Below, piece after piece: positions 7,038 to 12,527 of a stretch of DNA of 12,527 nt. Within the stretch, counting starts at the first letter, position 1, and the number at the start of each line of letters is the position of its first letter. The position numbers and the translations under genes are program-made. The notes under the pieces are model-generated. The model saw only the letters and a list, made by a program, of their open reading frames with translations, searched no databases and was not told where the DNA came from. Origin of the DNA: Candidatus Falkowbacteria bacterium RIFOXYC2_FULL_48_21 (lineage in GTDB: Bacteria; Patescibacteriota; Patescibacteriia; UBA11705; JABHMO01). Location of the stretch: the NCBI GenBank assembly GCA_001778275.1, contig MFGM01000085.1, positions 8,911 to 21,437 of the forward strand, in the 5' to 3' direction.

Positions 7038-7369
7038 AACGCGATGGAAATGCTGACCACGGTCAAAAATACGAGGAATAACGAATACACCACCAGTCGC
7101 AGGCGATTAAAATCTTTTTCAAAAGCGGTGTAGGAAGAAACGAATTTGCCTTCAGTGGTGCGGTCGGATATTTTTTGGAAAGAATCGCTCTTGGAATTGA
7201 GCAACATGGTGGGTACGTGGCGCGGATTTTCGGTAATGATGAAAAGATACATGACTGCGGACACAGCGAAGCCGGCGATAAATCCGGTGAATAACTGATT
7301 GTGGATAAGAATTTTGGCTGATTGGCTAATGTTTGCGGCGATATTCTGCAAACCGTAAAGAAAGTTCAT
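7031..7369 (-). CDS. Small two-helix membrane protein, unknown function
   Basis: 112 aa. Two hydrophobic segments at about 25-45 and 89-111 flank a hydrophilic middle section (about 46-88) with several charged residues. The C-terminal helix ends the protein (SISIAFY). I recognise no family. It is divergent from the signal peptidase gene with 36 bases between starts, and its TGA stop (7031-7033) lies inside the last codons of the convergent gene. The start is ATG at 7369 with no Shine-Dalgarno. A -10-like TATAAT on the minus strand (7394-7399) is suitably placed for a short leader. The antisense reading is not explained by a gene on the other strand over 7038-7369, which supports it being real. 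The function is not predictable. Confidence 0.65.
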   Translation of the reverse strand: MNFLYGLQNIAANISQSAKILIHNQLFTGFIAGFAVSAVMYLFIITENPRHVPTMLLNSKSDSFQKISDRTTEGKFVSSYTAFEKDFNRLRLVVYSLFLVFLTVVSISIAFY

Positions 7370-7392
7370 AAAATTTTATTTTTATACACTGA

Positions 7393-7399
7393 TATTATA
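7393..7399. promoter_or_regulatory. Shared -10-like element between divergent genes
   Basis: TATTATA reads TATTAT on the plus strand (7393-7398) and TATAAT on the minus strand (7394-7399), in a 36-base divergent gap. It would give a nearly leaderless signal peptidase mRNA and an 18-base leader for the minus gene. No clear -35 is seen on either side. Confidence 0.35.
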
Positions 7400-7405
7400 C
7401 AAGAT

Positions 7406-7924
7406 ATGCTGGAAAAAAGAAAGCGGTATATTAACAGTTTGGCTCTTATCATTATTCAGATCACCGTAATAACTTTCGTGATGCGATTTTTTATTATCGA
7501 GCCGGGCTCGGTAGACGGCCCGTCCATGGAGCCGACTTTCAATGATTCTGAAATATTTTTAGTGAACAAGCTGACTTACATGCATTCGCCTTTGCGACGA
7601 TTTGACGTGGTGCAGGCCGTGGTGAATGGTAATAATGGTAAAATTGATATAATTAAGCGCGTTGTTGGTTTGCCGGGCGAGATCGTAACGGTAGAGAAAG
7701 GTAAGATATTCGTGGAAACCGCGAGCGGCGAAAAATTCCCGCTCGATGAGCCGTACTTGAAATACGGCACGCTGACAAAGGTGCGTTACGGCGCTCCGAA
7801 TAAGTTTTATATTTCGGCGAATTATTATTTTCTGGTCGGCGACAATCGCGGCCAGAGCATTGACTCTCGCGACACCGGACCGGTTCATCGCAAACAAATC
7901 AATGGTAAAGTGATTCAGCTGTAA
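7406..7924 (+). CDS. lepB: Signal peptidase I
   Basis: 172 aa, S26 family: the membrane-bound serine protease that removes signal peptides from exported proteins. One N-terminal membrane helix (about 9-30) is followed by the box B motif GPSMEPTF with catalytic Ser40. The box D motif IIKRVVGLPGE supplies catalytic Lys84, and box E GDNRGQSIDSRDTGPV lies near the C-terminus. The size fits the short, single-helix Gram-positive or CPR type, without the large second domain of E. coli LepB. I chose ATG 7406. An in-frame ATG at 7322 would add 28 residues that overlap the divergent gene and do not resemble a LepB start. There is no Shine-Dalgarno. It is followed after 30 bases by AMP phosphorylase. 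The exported proteins in this window are plausible substrates. Confidence 0.95.
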   Translation: MLEKRKRYINSLALIIIQITVITFVMRFFIIEPGSVDGPSMEPTFNDSEIFLVNKLTYMHSPLRRFDVVQAVVNGNNGKIDIIKRVVGLPGEIVTVEKGKIFVETASGEKFPLDEPYLKYGTLTKVRYGAPNKFYISANYYFLVGDNRGQSIDSRDTGPVHRKQINGKVIQL

Positions 7925-7954
7925 GTTATTTAATTTTATAATTTTCACAATTTT

Positions 7955-9451
7955 ATGGCTTTTTATCTAAAATGCAAACGTCTCGACATCGCCACCGGCG
8001 GCCCGTTGATTGCGCTCATGAACGAGGCGGAAGCGGAAAACTATGGTATTCATCCGGGCGATCGCGTGGCGCTGACATGGAGCAAGCAAAAGAAAATAAT
8101 CGCGGAAATCGATTTTTCGGAAAAGAAAATCAAGCCGGGTGAGATCGGTTTATTCGAGGACTTGTGGAAGAAAAAAGAAGTTGACGAGGACGATATTGTC
8201 GAGGTGTCGCTTGAATCACGGCCGCTGTCGATCGAAACGCTGAAAAAGAAAATGCTTGGTAAGCCGGCCACGTACGAGGAGCTGCACGCGCTAATTAAGG
8301 ACATTGCCGAAGACAAGCTTGGTAAAATTGAAACGACTTATTACGCGGCCAGCGGCTTTGTGAAGCCGTATTCTGACAATGAGCTTTATTACATCGCGAA
8401 AGCCATGGCGGAAACGGGCGAAATGTTCAATCTCGGCGTGAAGGTGGCGGACAAACACTCGGTGGGCGGTCTCGCGGGCAATCGCATGACGCCGATCGTG
8501 GTGTCGGTCGTGGCTTCGCTCGGCATTTACATTCCGAAAACATCTTCGCGCGCCATTACTTCACCTTCCGGCACGGCGGACACGATGGAGGCGCTTTGCC
8601 CGGTGACGTTTAGCATGGAGCAAATCAAGGAAATCGTGCGCAAAACCAAAGCCTGTTTGGTCTGGGGCGGCGGGTTGAAGTTGGCGCCGGCGGATGATAA
8701 AATCATCAAGGTTTCTCGGCCGCTCGCCGTTGAATCCTATGATAAAATGATTGTCAGTATCATGGCAAAAAAAGTGGCCACGGGCGTTGATTATTTGGTG
8801 ATTGATATTCCGGTCGGGGGAACGTGTAAGGTGCGGACGATCAAGCAGGCGAAGGAAATTGAGAAAAAATTCGTTTGGCTCGGGAAAAAGTTTGGCATGA
8901 AGGTGCGCGCCGTGATTACTCCGGCCAAAGAGCCGATTGGTCGCGGCATCGGTCCGGCGCTCGAAGCGCGCGATGTGTTGCGCGTCCTGCAACAGCACAA
9001 GTTTCGTCCGCTCGACCTTGAAAACAAATCATGTAAATTGGCCGGCGCGTTGCTTGAATTAAAAGGCGAATGCGCGGCGGGCAAGGGATTTGACCTGGCC
9101 AAGAAACAAATCACCAACGGTCAAGCGTGGAAAAAAATGAATGAAATTGTCGTAGCGCAGGGCGGCAAGGCGGACTTGAATTCCGAAGAAGTGATGCAAG
9201 AGGTGGAGCGCTATGAAATTCACGCGCTGAAAAGCGGGCGCATTGATTCCGTTGACAACAAGGCGATTAATGAAGTGTGCATGAACTTGGGCGCGCCGAT
9301 GGAAAAATTCGCCGGTATTCATATTCACGTGAATTACGGGCAAAATGTTAAAAAAGGCGATAAGCTTTTCACCATGTATGCCGAGGGTAAGGATAGGCTC
9401 AAGCTCGGTGTAATGGCTGCGGACAAAAACATAATTTTCCACATAGCGTAG
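7955..9451 (+). CDS. deoA: AMP phosphorylase (archaeal/CPR type)
   Basis: 498 aa, close to the roughly 500 aa of archaeal AMP phosphorylases. It splits AMP (and CMP or UMP) with phosphate into the free base and ribose-1,5-bisphosphate in the cytoplasm. In archaea, ribose-1,5-bisphosphate isomerase and form III RuBisCO then lead to 3-phosphoglycerate. Seen: an N-terminal beta-domain of about 85 residues that thymidine phosphorylases lack, the phosphate-binding loop DKHSVGG (166-172), and the family signature SSRAITSPSGTADTME (197-212). A C-terminal swivelling domain contains HALKSGRID (423-431) and ends GVMAADKNIIFHIA. No active-site loss or frameshift is visible. The ATG lacks a Shine-Dalgarno; TATAAT (7937-7942) just upstream may give a near-leaderless transcript. 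The isomerase and RuBisCO genes are not in the window. deoA is the family symbol; the substrate call rests on the N-terminal domain and overall likeness to archaeal enzymes. Confidence 0.93.
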   Translation: MAFYLKCKRLDIATGGPLIALMNEAEAENYGIHPGDRVALTWSKQKKIIAEIDFSEKKIKPGEIGLFEDLWKKKEVDEDDIVEVSLESRPLSIETLKKKMLGKPATYEELHALIKDIAEDKLGKIETTYYAASGFVKPYSDNELYYIAKAMAETGEMFNLGVKVADKHSVGGLAGNRMTPIVVSVVASLGIYIPKTSSRAITSPSGTADTMEALCPVTFSMEQIKEIVRKTKACLVWGGGLKLAPADDKIIKVSRPLAVESYDKMIVSIMAKKVATGVDYLVIDIPVGGTCKVRTIKQAKEIEKKFVWLGKKFGMKVRAVITPAKEPIGRGIGPALEARDVLRVLQQHKFRPLDLENKSCKLAGALLELKGECAAGKGFDLAKKQITNGQAWKKMNEIVVAQGGKADLNSEEVMQEVERYEIHALKSGRIDSVDNKAINEVCMNLGAPMEKFAGIHIHVNYGQNVKKGDKLFTMYAEGKDRLKLGVMAADKNIIFHIA

Positions 9452-9452
9452 C

Positions 9453-9480
9453 TTGACGAGAGGCGTGTATCATGTAAAAT
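9453..9480 (+). promoter_or_regulatory. Probable sigma-70 promoter of the DsbA-like gene
   Basis: TTGACG (9453-9458), a 16-base spacer, TAAAAT (9475-9480): one mismatch in each hexamer. It begins just after the AMP phosphorylase stop and would give a leader of about 73 bases before ATG 9561. Confidence 0.55.
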
Positions 9481-9560
9481 GTTTATTGTGTGGCCGGATG
9501 TTATCTCAACCGCTTGTGTGTTAATGATCCAATAATTTAACAAAGCTAACTGTTCCCTCT

Positions 9561-10283
9561 ATGTTAGACGAGACTTTATCCAAGGGTTCGAGCAAGACTA
9601 ATTTTTTCCTCGGATTTTTTTCCGGTATGGCGCTTTTGTCCGTGATTGCGTTTTTTGTGCTCATGATTTTGGTTTTTAGCGACAAGCAATCCTCTCCGGT
9701 CGTGGCCAAGGCGGATGAACCGGCGGCGGAGGAGCCGGCCGCAGAAGAGCCGGCGGCCAGTCCTGTTCCGGCGATTTCCGACAGTGATTATGTTTTTGGC
9801 GATAAGAATGCCAAAGTGGTTTTGATCGAATACACTGATTTTGAATGTCCTTTTTGCGCCAAGCATTATGATACGGCCAAGAAGATTAAGGAAACTTATG
9901 GTAACAAAATCGCTTTTGTAACACGACATTTCCCATTGTCCTTCCATCCCGAAGCGCAAAAAGCGGCCGAGGCCACGGAATGCGCGGGTGAGCAGGGCAA
10001 GTTTTGGCAGATGTATGATTACGTGTTTGCCGCGAACAAAGCCGCTGACATGAGCGTGGACAAGTGGAAGGCCGGCGCGAAGAAGTTGGGTTTAAACACC
10101 GCGAAGTTTAACGATTGCCTTGACACTAGCAAGTACGCGCAGAAAATTTCCGACTCGGCGAGTGGTGGCGCGGCGGCGGGCGTGGACGGCACGCCGGCGA
10201 CCTTTGTCAATGGCGAGTTGGTGAGTGGCGCATTGCCGTTTGAGCAGTTCAAGGGGATGATTGATGCGTTGTTGGCGAAGTAG
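9561..10283 (+). CDS. Membrane-tethered DsbA-family thiol-disulfide oxidoreductase
   Basis: 240 aa. A membrane anchor or signal lies at about 15-39. An Ala-Glu-Pro linker follows (AEEPAAEEPA, about 51-68), then a thioredoxin-fold domain of the DsbA/DSBA_4 type. The active site is CPFC (96-99) in the context DFECPFCAKH. The cis-proline is in GTPATFVNG (Pro212). The segment RHFPLSFHPEAQKAAEA (122-138) is the usual DsbA pattern before the helical insertion. A second cysteine pair (141, 186) sits in that insertion, as in related Gram-positive and actinobacterial enzymes. It probably makes disulfides in exported proteins outside the membrane; the neighbouring cysteine-rich surface proteins are the obvious candidate substrates. 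No VKOR or DsbB partner is seen. No Shine-Dalgarno precedes the ATG. It is a single gene with its own promoter and a terminator downstream. Confidence 0.92.
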   Translation: MLDETLSKGSSKTNFFLGFFSGMALLSVIAFFVLMILVFSDKQSSPVVAKADEPAAEEPAAEEPAASPVPAISDSDYVFGDKNAKVVLIEYTDFECPFCAKHYDTAKKIKETYGNKIAFVTRHFPLSFHPEAQKAAEATECAGEQGKFWQMYDYVFAANKAADMSVDKWKAGAKKLGLNTAKFNDCLDTSKYAQKISDSASGGAAAGVDGTPATFVNGELVSGALPFEQFKGMIDALLAK

Positions 10284-10344
10284 GGCAGAACACTGTTCCG
10301 CCCGTACGAATTTTGGGAATTGAGTAAGTTTGGAAAAATGCAAT

Positions 10345-10366
10345 AAGCGGTCGCAAGGCCGCTTTT
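10345..10366 (+). terminator. Rho-independent terminator after the DsbA-like gene
   Basis: An 8-bp stem pairs 10345-10352 with 10357-10364 (one G-T pair) around a GCAA tetraloop and ends in TTTT (10363-10366). It lies about 60 bases beyond the stop codon. Confidence 0.8.
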
Positions 10367-10376
10367 GGTTGTAAAA

Positions 10377-10405
10377 TTGATTTTTCTCAATAGATTTGAT
10401 AGAAT
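10377..10405 (+). promoter_or_regulatory. Promoter of tRNA-Ser
   Basis: TTGATT (10377-10382), a 17-base spacer, TAGAAT (10400-10405), with an extended -10 TG at 10397-10398. The start near 10412 precedes the mature tRNA by about 64 bases. Confidence 0.65.
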
Positions 10406-10475
10406 AATTGGGTGGTTATGAAGATAGATTTTGATTTTAAATTTGGATTTTTCAATTTATTTTGAGTTTTATCAG

Positions 10476-10563
10476 GGAGAGGTCGCATAGTGGCCTAGTG
10501 CGCACGCTTGGAAAGCGTGTAAACCGCAAGGTTTCGGGAGTTCAAATCTCCCCCTCTCCGCCA
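10476..10563 (+). tRNA. tRNA-Ser (anticodon GGA), CCA encoded
   Basis: All arms fold. The acceptor is GGAGAGG (10476-10482) with CCTCTCC (10553-10559), and the discriminator is G at 10560. The D stem is GCAT/GTGC. The anticodon stem CACGC/GCGTG (10503-10507, 10515-10519) encloses loop TTGGAAA, with anticodon GGA at 10510-10512. The long variable arm AAACC-GCAA-GGTTT (10521-10534) is typical of class II serine tRNA. The T arm is GGGAG/CTCCC with loop TTCAAAT. CCA is encoded at 10561-10563. It reads UCC and UCU codons. Confidence 0.97.
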
Positions 10564-10565
10564 AG

Positions 10566-10582
10566 TTTCACTTTTTGTGAAA
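10566..10582 (+). repeat. Hairpin just after tRNA-Ser
   Basis: TTTCAC (10566-10571) and GTGAAA (10577-10582) form a perfect 6-bp stem around TTTTT, two bases after the CCA. No T-run follows, so it may be a processing or boundary structure, not a terminator. Confidence 0.4.
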
Positions 10583-10617
10583 TCGTAAGAAACAGCCTCG
10601 GCGCAAAGCGCCTCGGC

Positions 10618-10710
10618 ATGGTATTTTTCCGCAATTTGAAAGGCATTTTTGAAATCGCACGCCAGCGTGCGGACGCTCTTGGTGTTTCGCTTGATGATTT
10701 AATGAAATAA
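10618..10710 (+). CDS. Possible 30-aa ORF before the restriction gene
   Basis: ATG 10618 to TAA 10708-10710 encodes a 30-residue peptide ending RADALGVSLDDLMK, four bases before the restriction subunit start, so coupling is possible. The open frame extends upstream through the tRNA, which argues that its openness may be chance. A perfect 6-bp inverted repeat (10656-10661 with 10666-10671) lies inside it. No family is recognised. It could also be the tail of a decayed gene. Confidence 0.25.
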   Translation: MVFFRNLKGIFEIARQRADALGVSLDDLMK

Positions 10711-10714
10711 AACT

Positions 10715-12527
10715 ATGGCAAATTCCAAAGAAGCAAAAGCAAGAATAAAAATAAACAAACTCCTTGAACAAGCGGGCTGGCGATTTTTTGATAATGAAAA
10801 AGGACAAGCAAATATTTCGCTTGAACCGAATGTAAAACTTACCCAAAAAGACATTGACGCTTTTGGTGAAGATTTTGAATCTACAAAAAACGGTTTTATA
10901 GATTTTTTATTGCTTGATGAAAATGGCTTTCCCCTTGTTGTTTTGGAAGCCAAAAAAGAAGATAAAAACCCACTGGACGGAAAAGAACAAGCGAGAAAAT
11001 ACGCTCACACTGAAAATGCTCGTTTCGTTATTCTCTCAAACGGCAATCTTCATTATTTTTGGGATTTGGAACGGGGTGATCCTGAAATTATCACGGAATT
11101 TCCAACACAAGAATCTTTGAAGCACAGACAAGATTTTAAACCCGACAATCAGCGTTTAGCAGATGAGGAAGTCAAAGAAGATTATATTGCGTTTACTCAA
11201 AATCCAAATTTCAAAGATGATCCTCGCTATCTCAACAAAGAAACACGAGAACAATATCTTTGGGACGAAAACTTGCGAATTTTACGCCCATATCAGCTCA
11301 AAGCGGTTCACGCTTTGCAAAAATCCGCCGAAGCTGGAAATGATCGTTTTCTTTTTGAAATGGCAACGGGAACAGGAAAAACGCTTATTTCCGCCGCAAT
11401 CATCAAGCTATTTTTGAGAACGGGAAACGCAAAAAGAATTTTGTTTTTGGTTGATCGTTTGGAATTGGAAGATCAAGCACATAAAAACTTTGTCCGCTAT
11501 TTGAGCAATGATTTTCCCTCTGTTATTTACAAGCAAAATCGTGATGACTGGAAAAAGGCAGAAGTTGTTATTACAACCGTTCAAAGTCTTTCATCGCAAG
11601 ATAAATACAAAAAAATATTTTCACCGACGGATTTTGATTTAGTTATTGCCGATGAATCACACCGAGCAATCGGCGGAAATTCGCGCGCAGTTTTTGAATA
11701 TTTTATCGGCTACAAATTGGGCTTAACCGCAACGCCGAAAGATTATTTGAAAAATGTTGATCCGCAAAAATTGTCGCAAAAAGACCCACGAGCATGGGAA
11801 AGACGACAACTCTTGGATACTTACACGACTTTTGGCTGTAAAAATGGCGAGCCGACTTTTCGTTTTAGTTTGCTTGACGGCGTAAAAGAAGGGTTTTTAA
11901 TCAATCCTATTGTTTCAGACGCACGAACAGACATCACCACAGAATTACTTTCAGAAAAAGGCTATGCTGTTATGGTTGAAGACGAAGAAGGTGGCGAAAG
12001 CGAAGAAACATTTTTCCAAAAGGATTTTGAAAAGAAATTCTTTTCCGAAAAGACAAATCGTGTCTTTTGCCAGACGTTTATTGAAAATTCTCTCAAAGAT
12101 CCAATTAGCGGAGAAATCGGCAAAGGTATTATATTTTGCGTTAGCCAAAAGCACGCTTCAAAAATTACTCAAACGCTCAATCAAATGGCGAGCCAACTTT
12201 GGCCCGACAAATACAATTCTGACTTTGCCGTGCAAATAACTTCAAATGTTGCCGATAGCCAGCAATTCACGATCAATTTTGCAAATAATATTCTCAACGG
12301 ACACACCAAATTTTTAGAAGGATACAAATCAAGTAAAACGAGAATTTGCGTAACTGTCGGTATGATGACAACGGGCTATGATTGCCAAGATATTTTAAAT
12401 CTTGCGCTTATGCGTCCCGTCTTTTCGCCGACTGACTTTATCCAAATCAAAGGACGAGGTACTAGAAAATTCACTTTTGAATATACCGACGAATACGGCG
12501 AAAAGCACAAAGCAACAAAAGATCATT
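10715..12527 (+). CDS. hsdR: Type I restriction enzyme subunit R (3' end outside window)
   Basis: 604 codons are present with no stop; the gene is cut by the window edge. HsdR is the motor and nuclease subunit of a type I restriction-modification complex, translocating DNA with ATP and cutting unmodified foreign DNA. Seen: an N-terminal PD-(D/E)xK nuclease with IDF (Asp63) and LEAKK (Glu78, Lys80). A superfamily 2 helicase follows: Q-like RPYQLKAV (191-198), Walker A MATGTGKT (216-223), DESH box (313-316), LTATP (337-341), GIIFCVS (471-477), TTGYD (552-556) and motif VI QIKGRGTRK (577-585). No catalytic residue is missing. The ATG has no Shine-Dalgarno. Base composition is visibly AT-richer than the genes before the tRNA, with many AAA, GAA and CAA codons, suggesting acquisition as an island. 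The hsdM and hsdS partners should lie downstream. A solitary helicase-nuclease is less likely. Confidence 0.92.
   Translation, partial: MANSKEAKARIKINKLLEQAGWRFFDNEKGQANISLEPNVKLTQKDIDAFGEDFESTKNGFIDFLLLDENGFPLVVLEAKKEDKNPLDGKEQARKYAHTENARFVILSNGNLHYFWDLERGDPEIITEFPTQESLKHRQDFKPDNQRLADEEVKEDYIAFTQNPNFKDDPRYLNKETREQYLWDENLRILRPYQLKAVHALQKSAEAGNDRFLFEMATGTGKTLISAAIIKLFLRTGNAKRILFLVDRLELEDQAHKNFVRYLSNDFPSVIYKQNRDDWKKAEVVITTVQSLSSQDKYKKIFSPTDFDLVIADESHRAIGGNSRAVFEYFIGYKLGLTATPKDYLKNVDPQKLSQKDPRAWERRQLLDTYTTFGCKNGEPTFRFSLLDGVKEGFLINPIVSDARTDITTELLSEKGYAVMVEDEEGGESEETFFQKDFEKKFFSEKTNRVFCQTFIENSLKDPISGEIGKGIIFCVSQKHASKITQTLNQMASQLWPDKYNSDFAVQITSNVADSQQFTINFANNILNGHTKFLEGYKSSKTRICVTVGMMTTGYDCQDILNLALMRPVFSPTDFIQIKGRGTRKFTFEYTDEYGEKHKATKDH

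Noticed and set aside
7322..7405. An earlier ATG giving signal peptidase I a 28-residue extension
   Set aside because: The extra residues are not LepB-like, overlap the divergent gene's coding start, and precede a standard short LepB N-terminus at 7406.
10462..10710. An 82-codon plus-strand frame beginning at TTG before the tRNA
   Set aside because: Its first third lies across the tRNA-Ser gene and its start is an upstream TTG. Only the last 30 codons from ATG 10618 are kept, as a weak possibility.
11910..12239. A 109-codon plus-strand frame, plus others at 10914-11120 and 11163-11417
   Set aside because: All lie out of frame inside the continuous hsdR reading frame, which carries every expected helicase motif.
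1..12527. CRISPR array, insertion sequence or integrase
   Set aside because: No regularly spaced direct repeats, no transposase or recombinase motif and no terminal inverted repeats were seen on either strand.

Overview
The window looks like a chromosomal segment from a Candidate Phyla Radiation (Patescibacteria) bacterium. The main clue is a full-length archaeal-type AMP phosphorylase, an enzyme family of archaea and CPR bacteria. Supporting signs are a minimal signal peptidase I, several large exported proteins of unknown function, and start codons almost all lacking a Shine-Dalgarno sequence. The lineage is inferred; no rRNA or ribosomal protein is present to fix it.

Layout: (1) 6-3262, three co-directional surface-protein genes. 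The first two are paralogues, each with a signal peptide, beta-sandwich ectodomain, C-terminal membrane helix and cytoplasmic tail. The third is an exported cysteine-rich protein with no C-terminal anchor, followed by a strong terminator. (2) 3426-5240, on the minus strand, a secreted protein with a cysteine-rich head, an Ig-like domain and a seven-repeat beta-propeller. It has a perfect consensus sigma-70 promoter and a perfect Shine-Dalgarno. (3) 5241-5636, a divergent control region with an extended -10 promoter and a foldable leader containing a 27-codon upstream ORF. (4) 5637-7037, a second cysteine-rich exported protein whose C-terminal half is a paralogue of the 2306-3262 protein and keeps all eight cysteines. 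(5) 7031-10283, a small two-helix membrane protein (minus), then signal peptidase I, AMP phosphorylase and a membrane-tethered DsbA-family thiol oxidoreductase (plus). (6) 10476-10563, tRNA-Ser(GGA) with its own promoter. (7) 10715 to the window edge, a visibly AT-richer type I restriction endonuclease subunit R, cut off by the window end. This suggests a defence island beside the tRNA.

How the parts may work together: signal peptidase I would mature the exported proteins, the DsbA-like enzyme would form their disulfides, and the two membrane-anchored paralogues could hold the unanchored cysteine-rich proteins at the cell surface. The architecture recalls WxL/DUF916-DUF3324 surface systems of Firmicutes, but I see no sequence evidence of homology. 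This surface module is the best candidate for an undescribed system here. AMP phosphorylase belongs to the NMP salvage route that can feed ribulose-1,5-bisphosphate into form II/III RuBisCO; neither partner enzyme is in the window.
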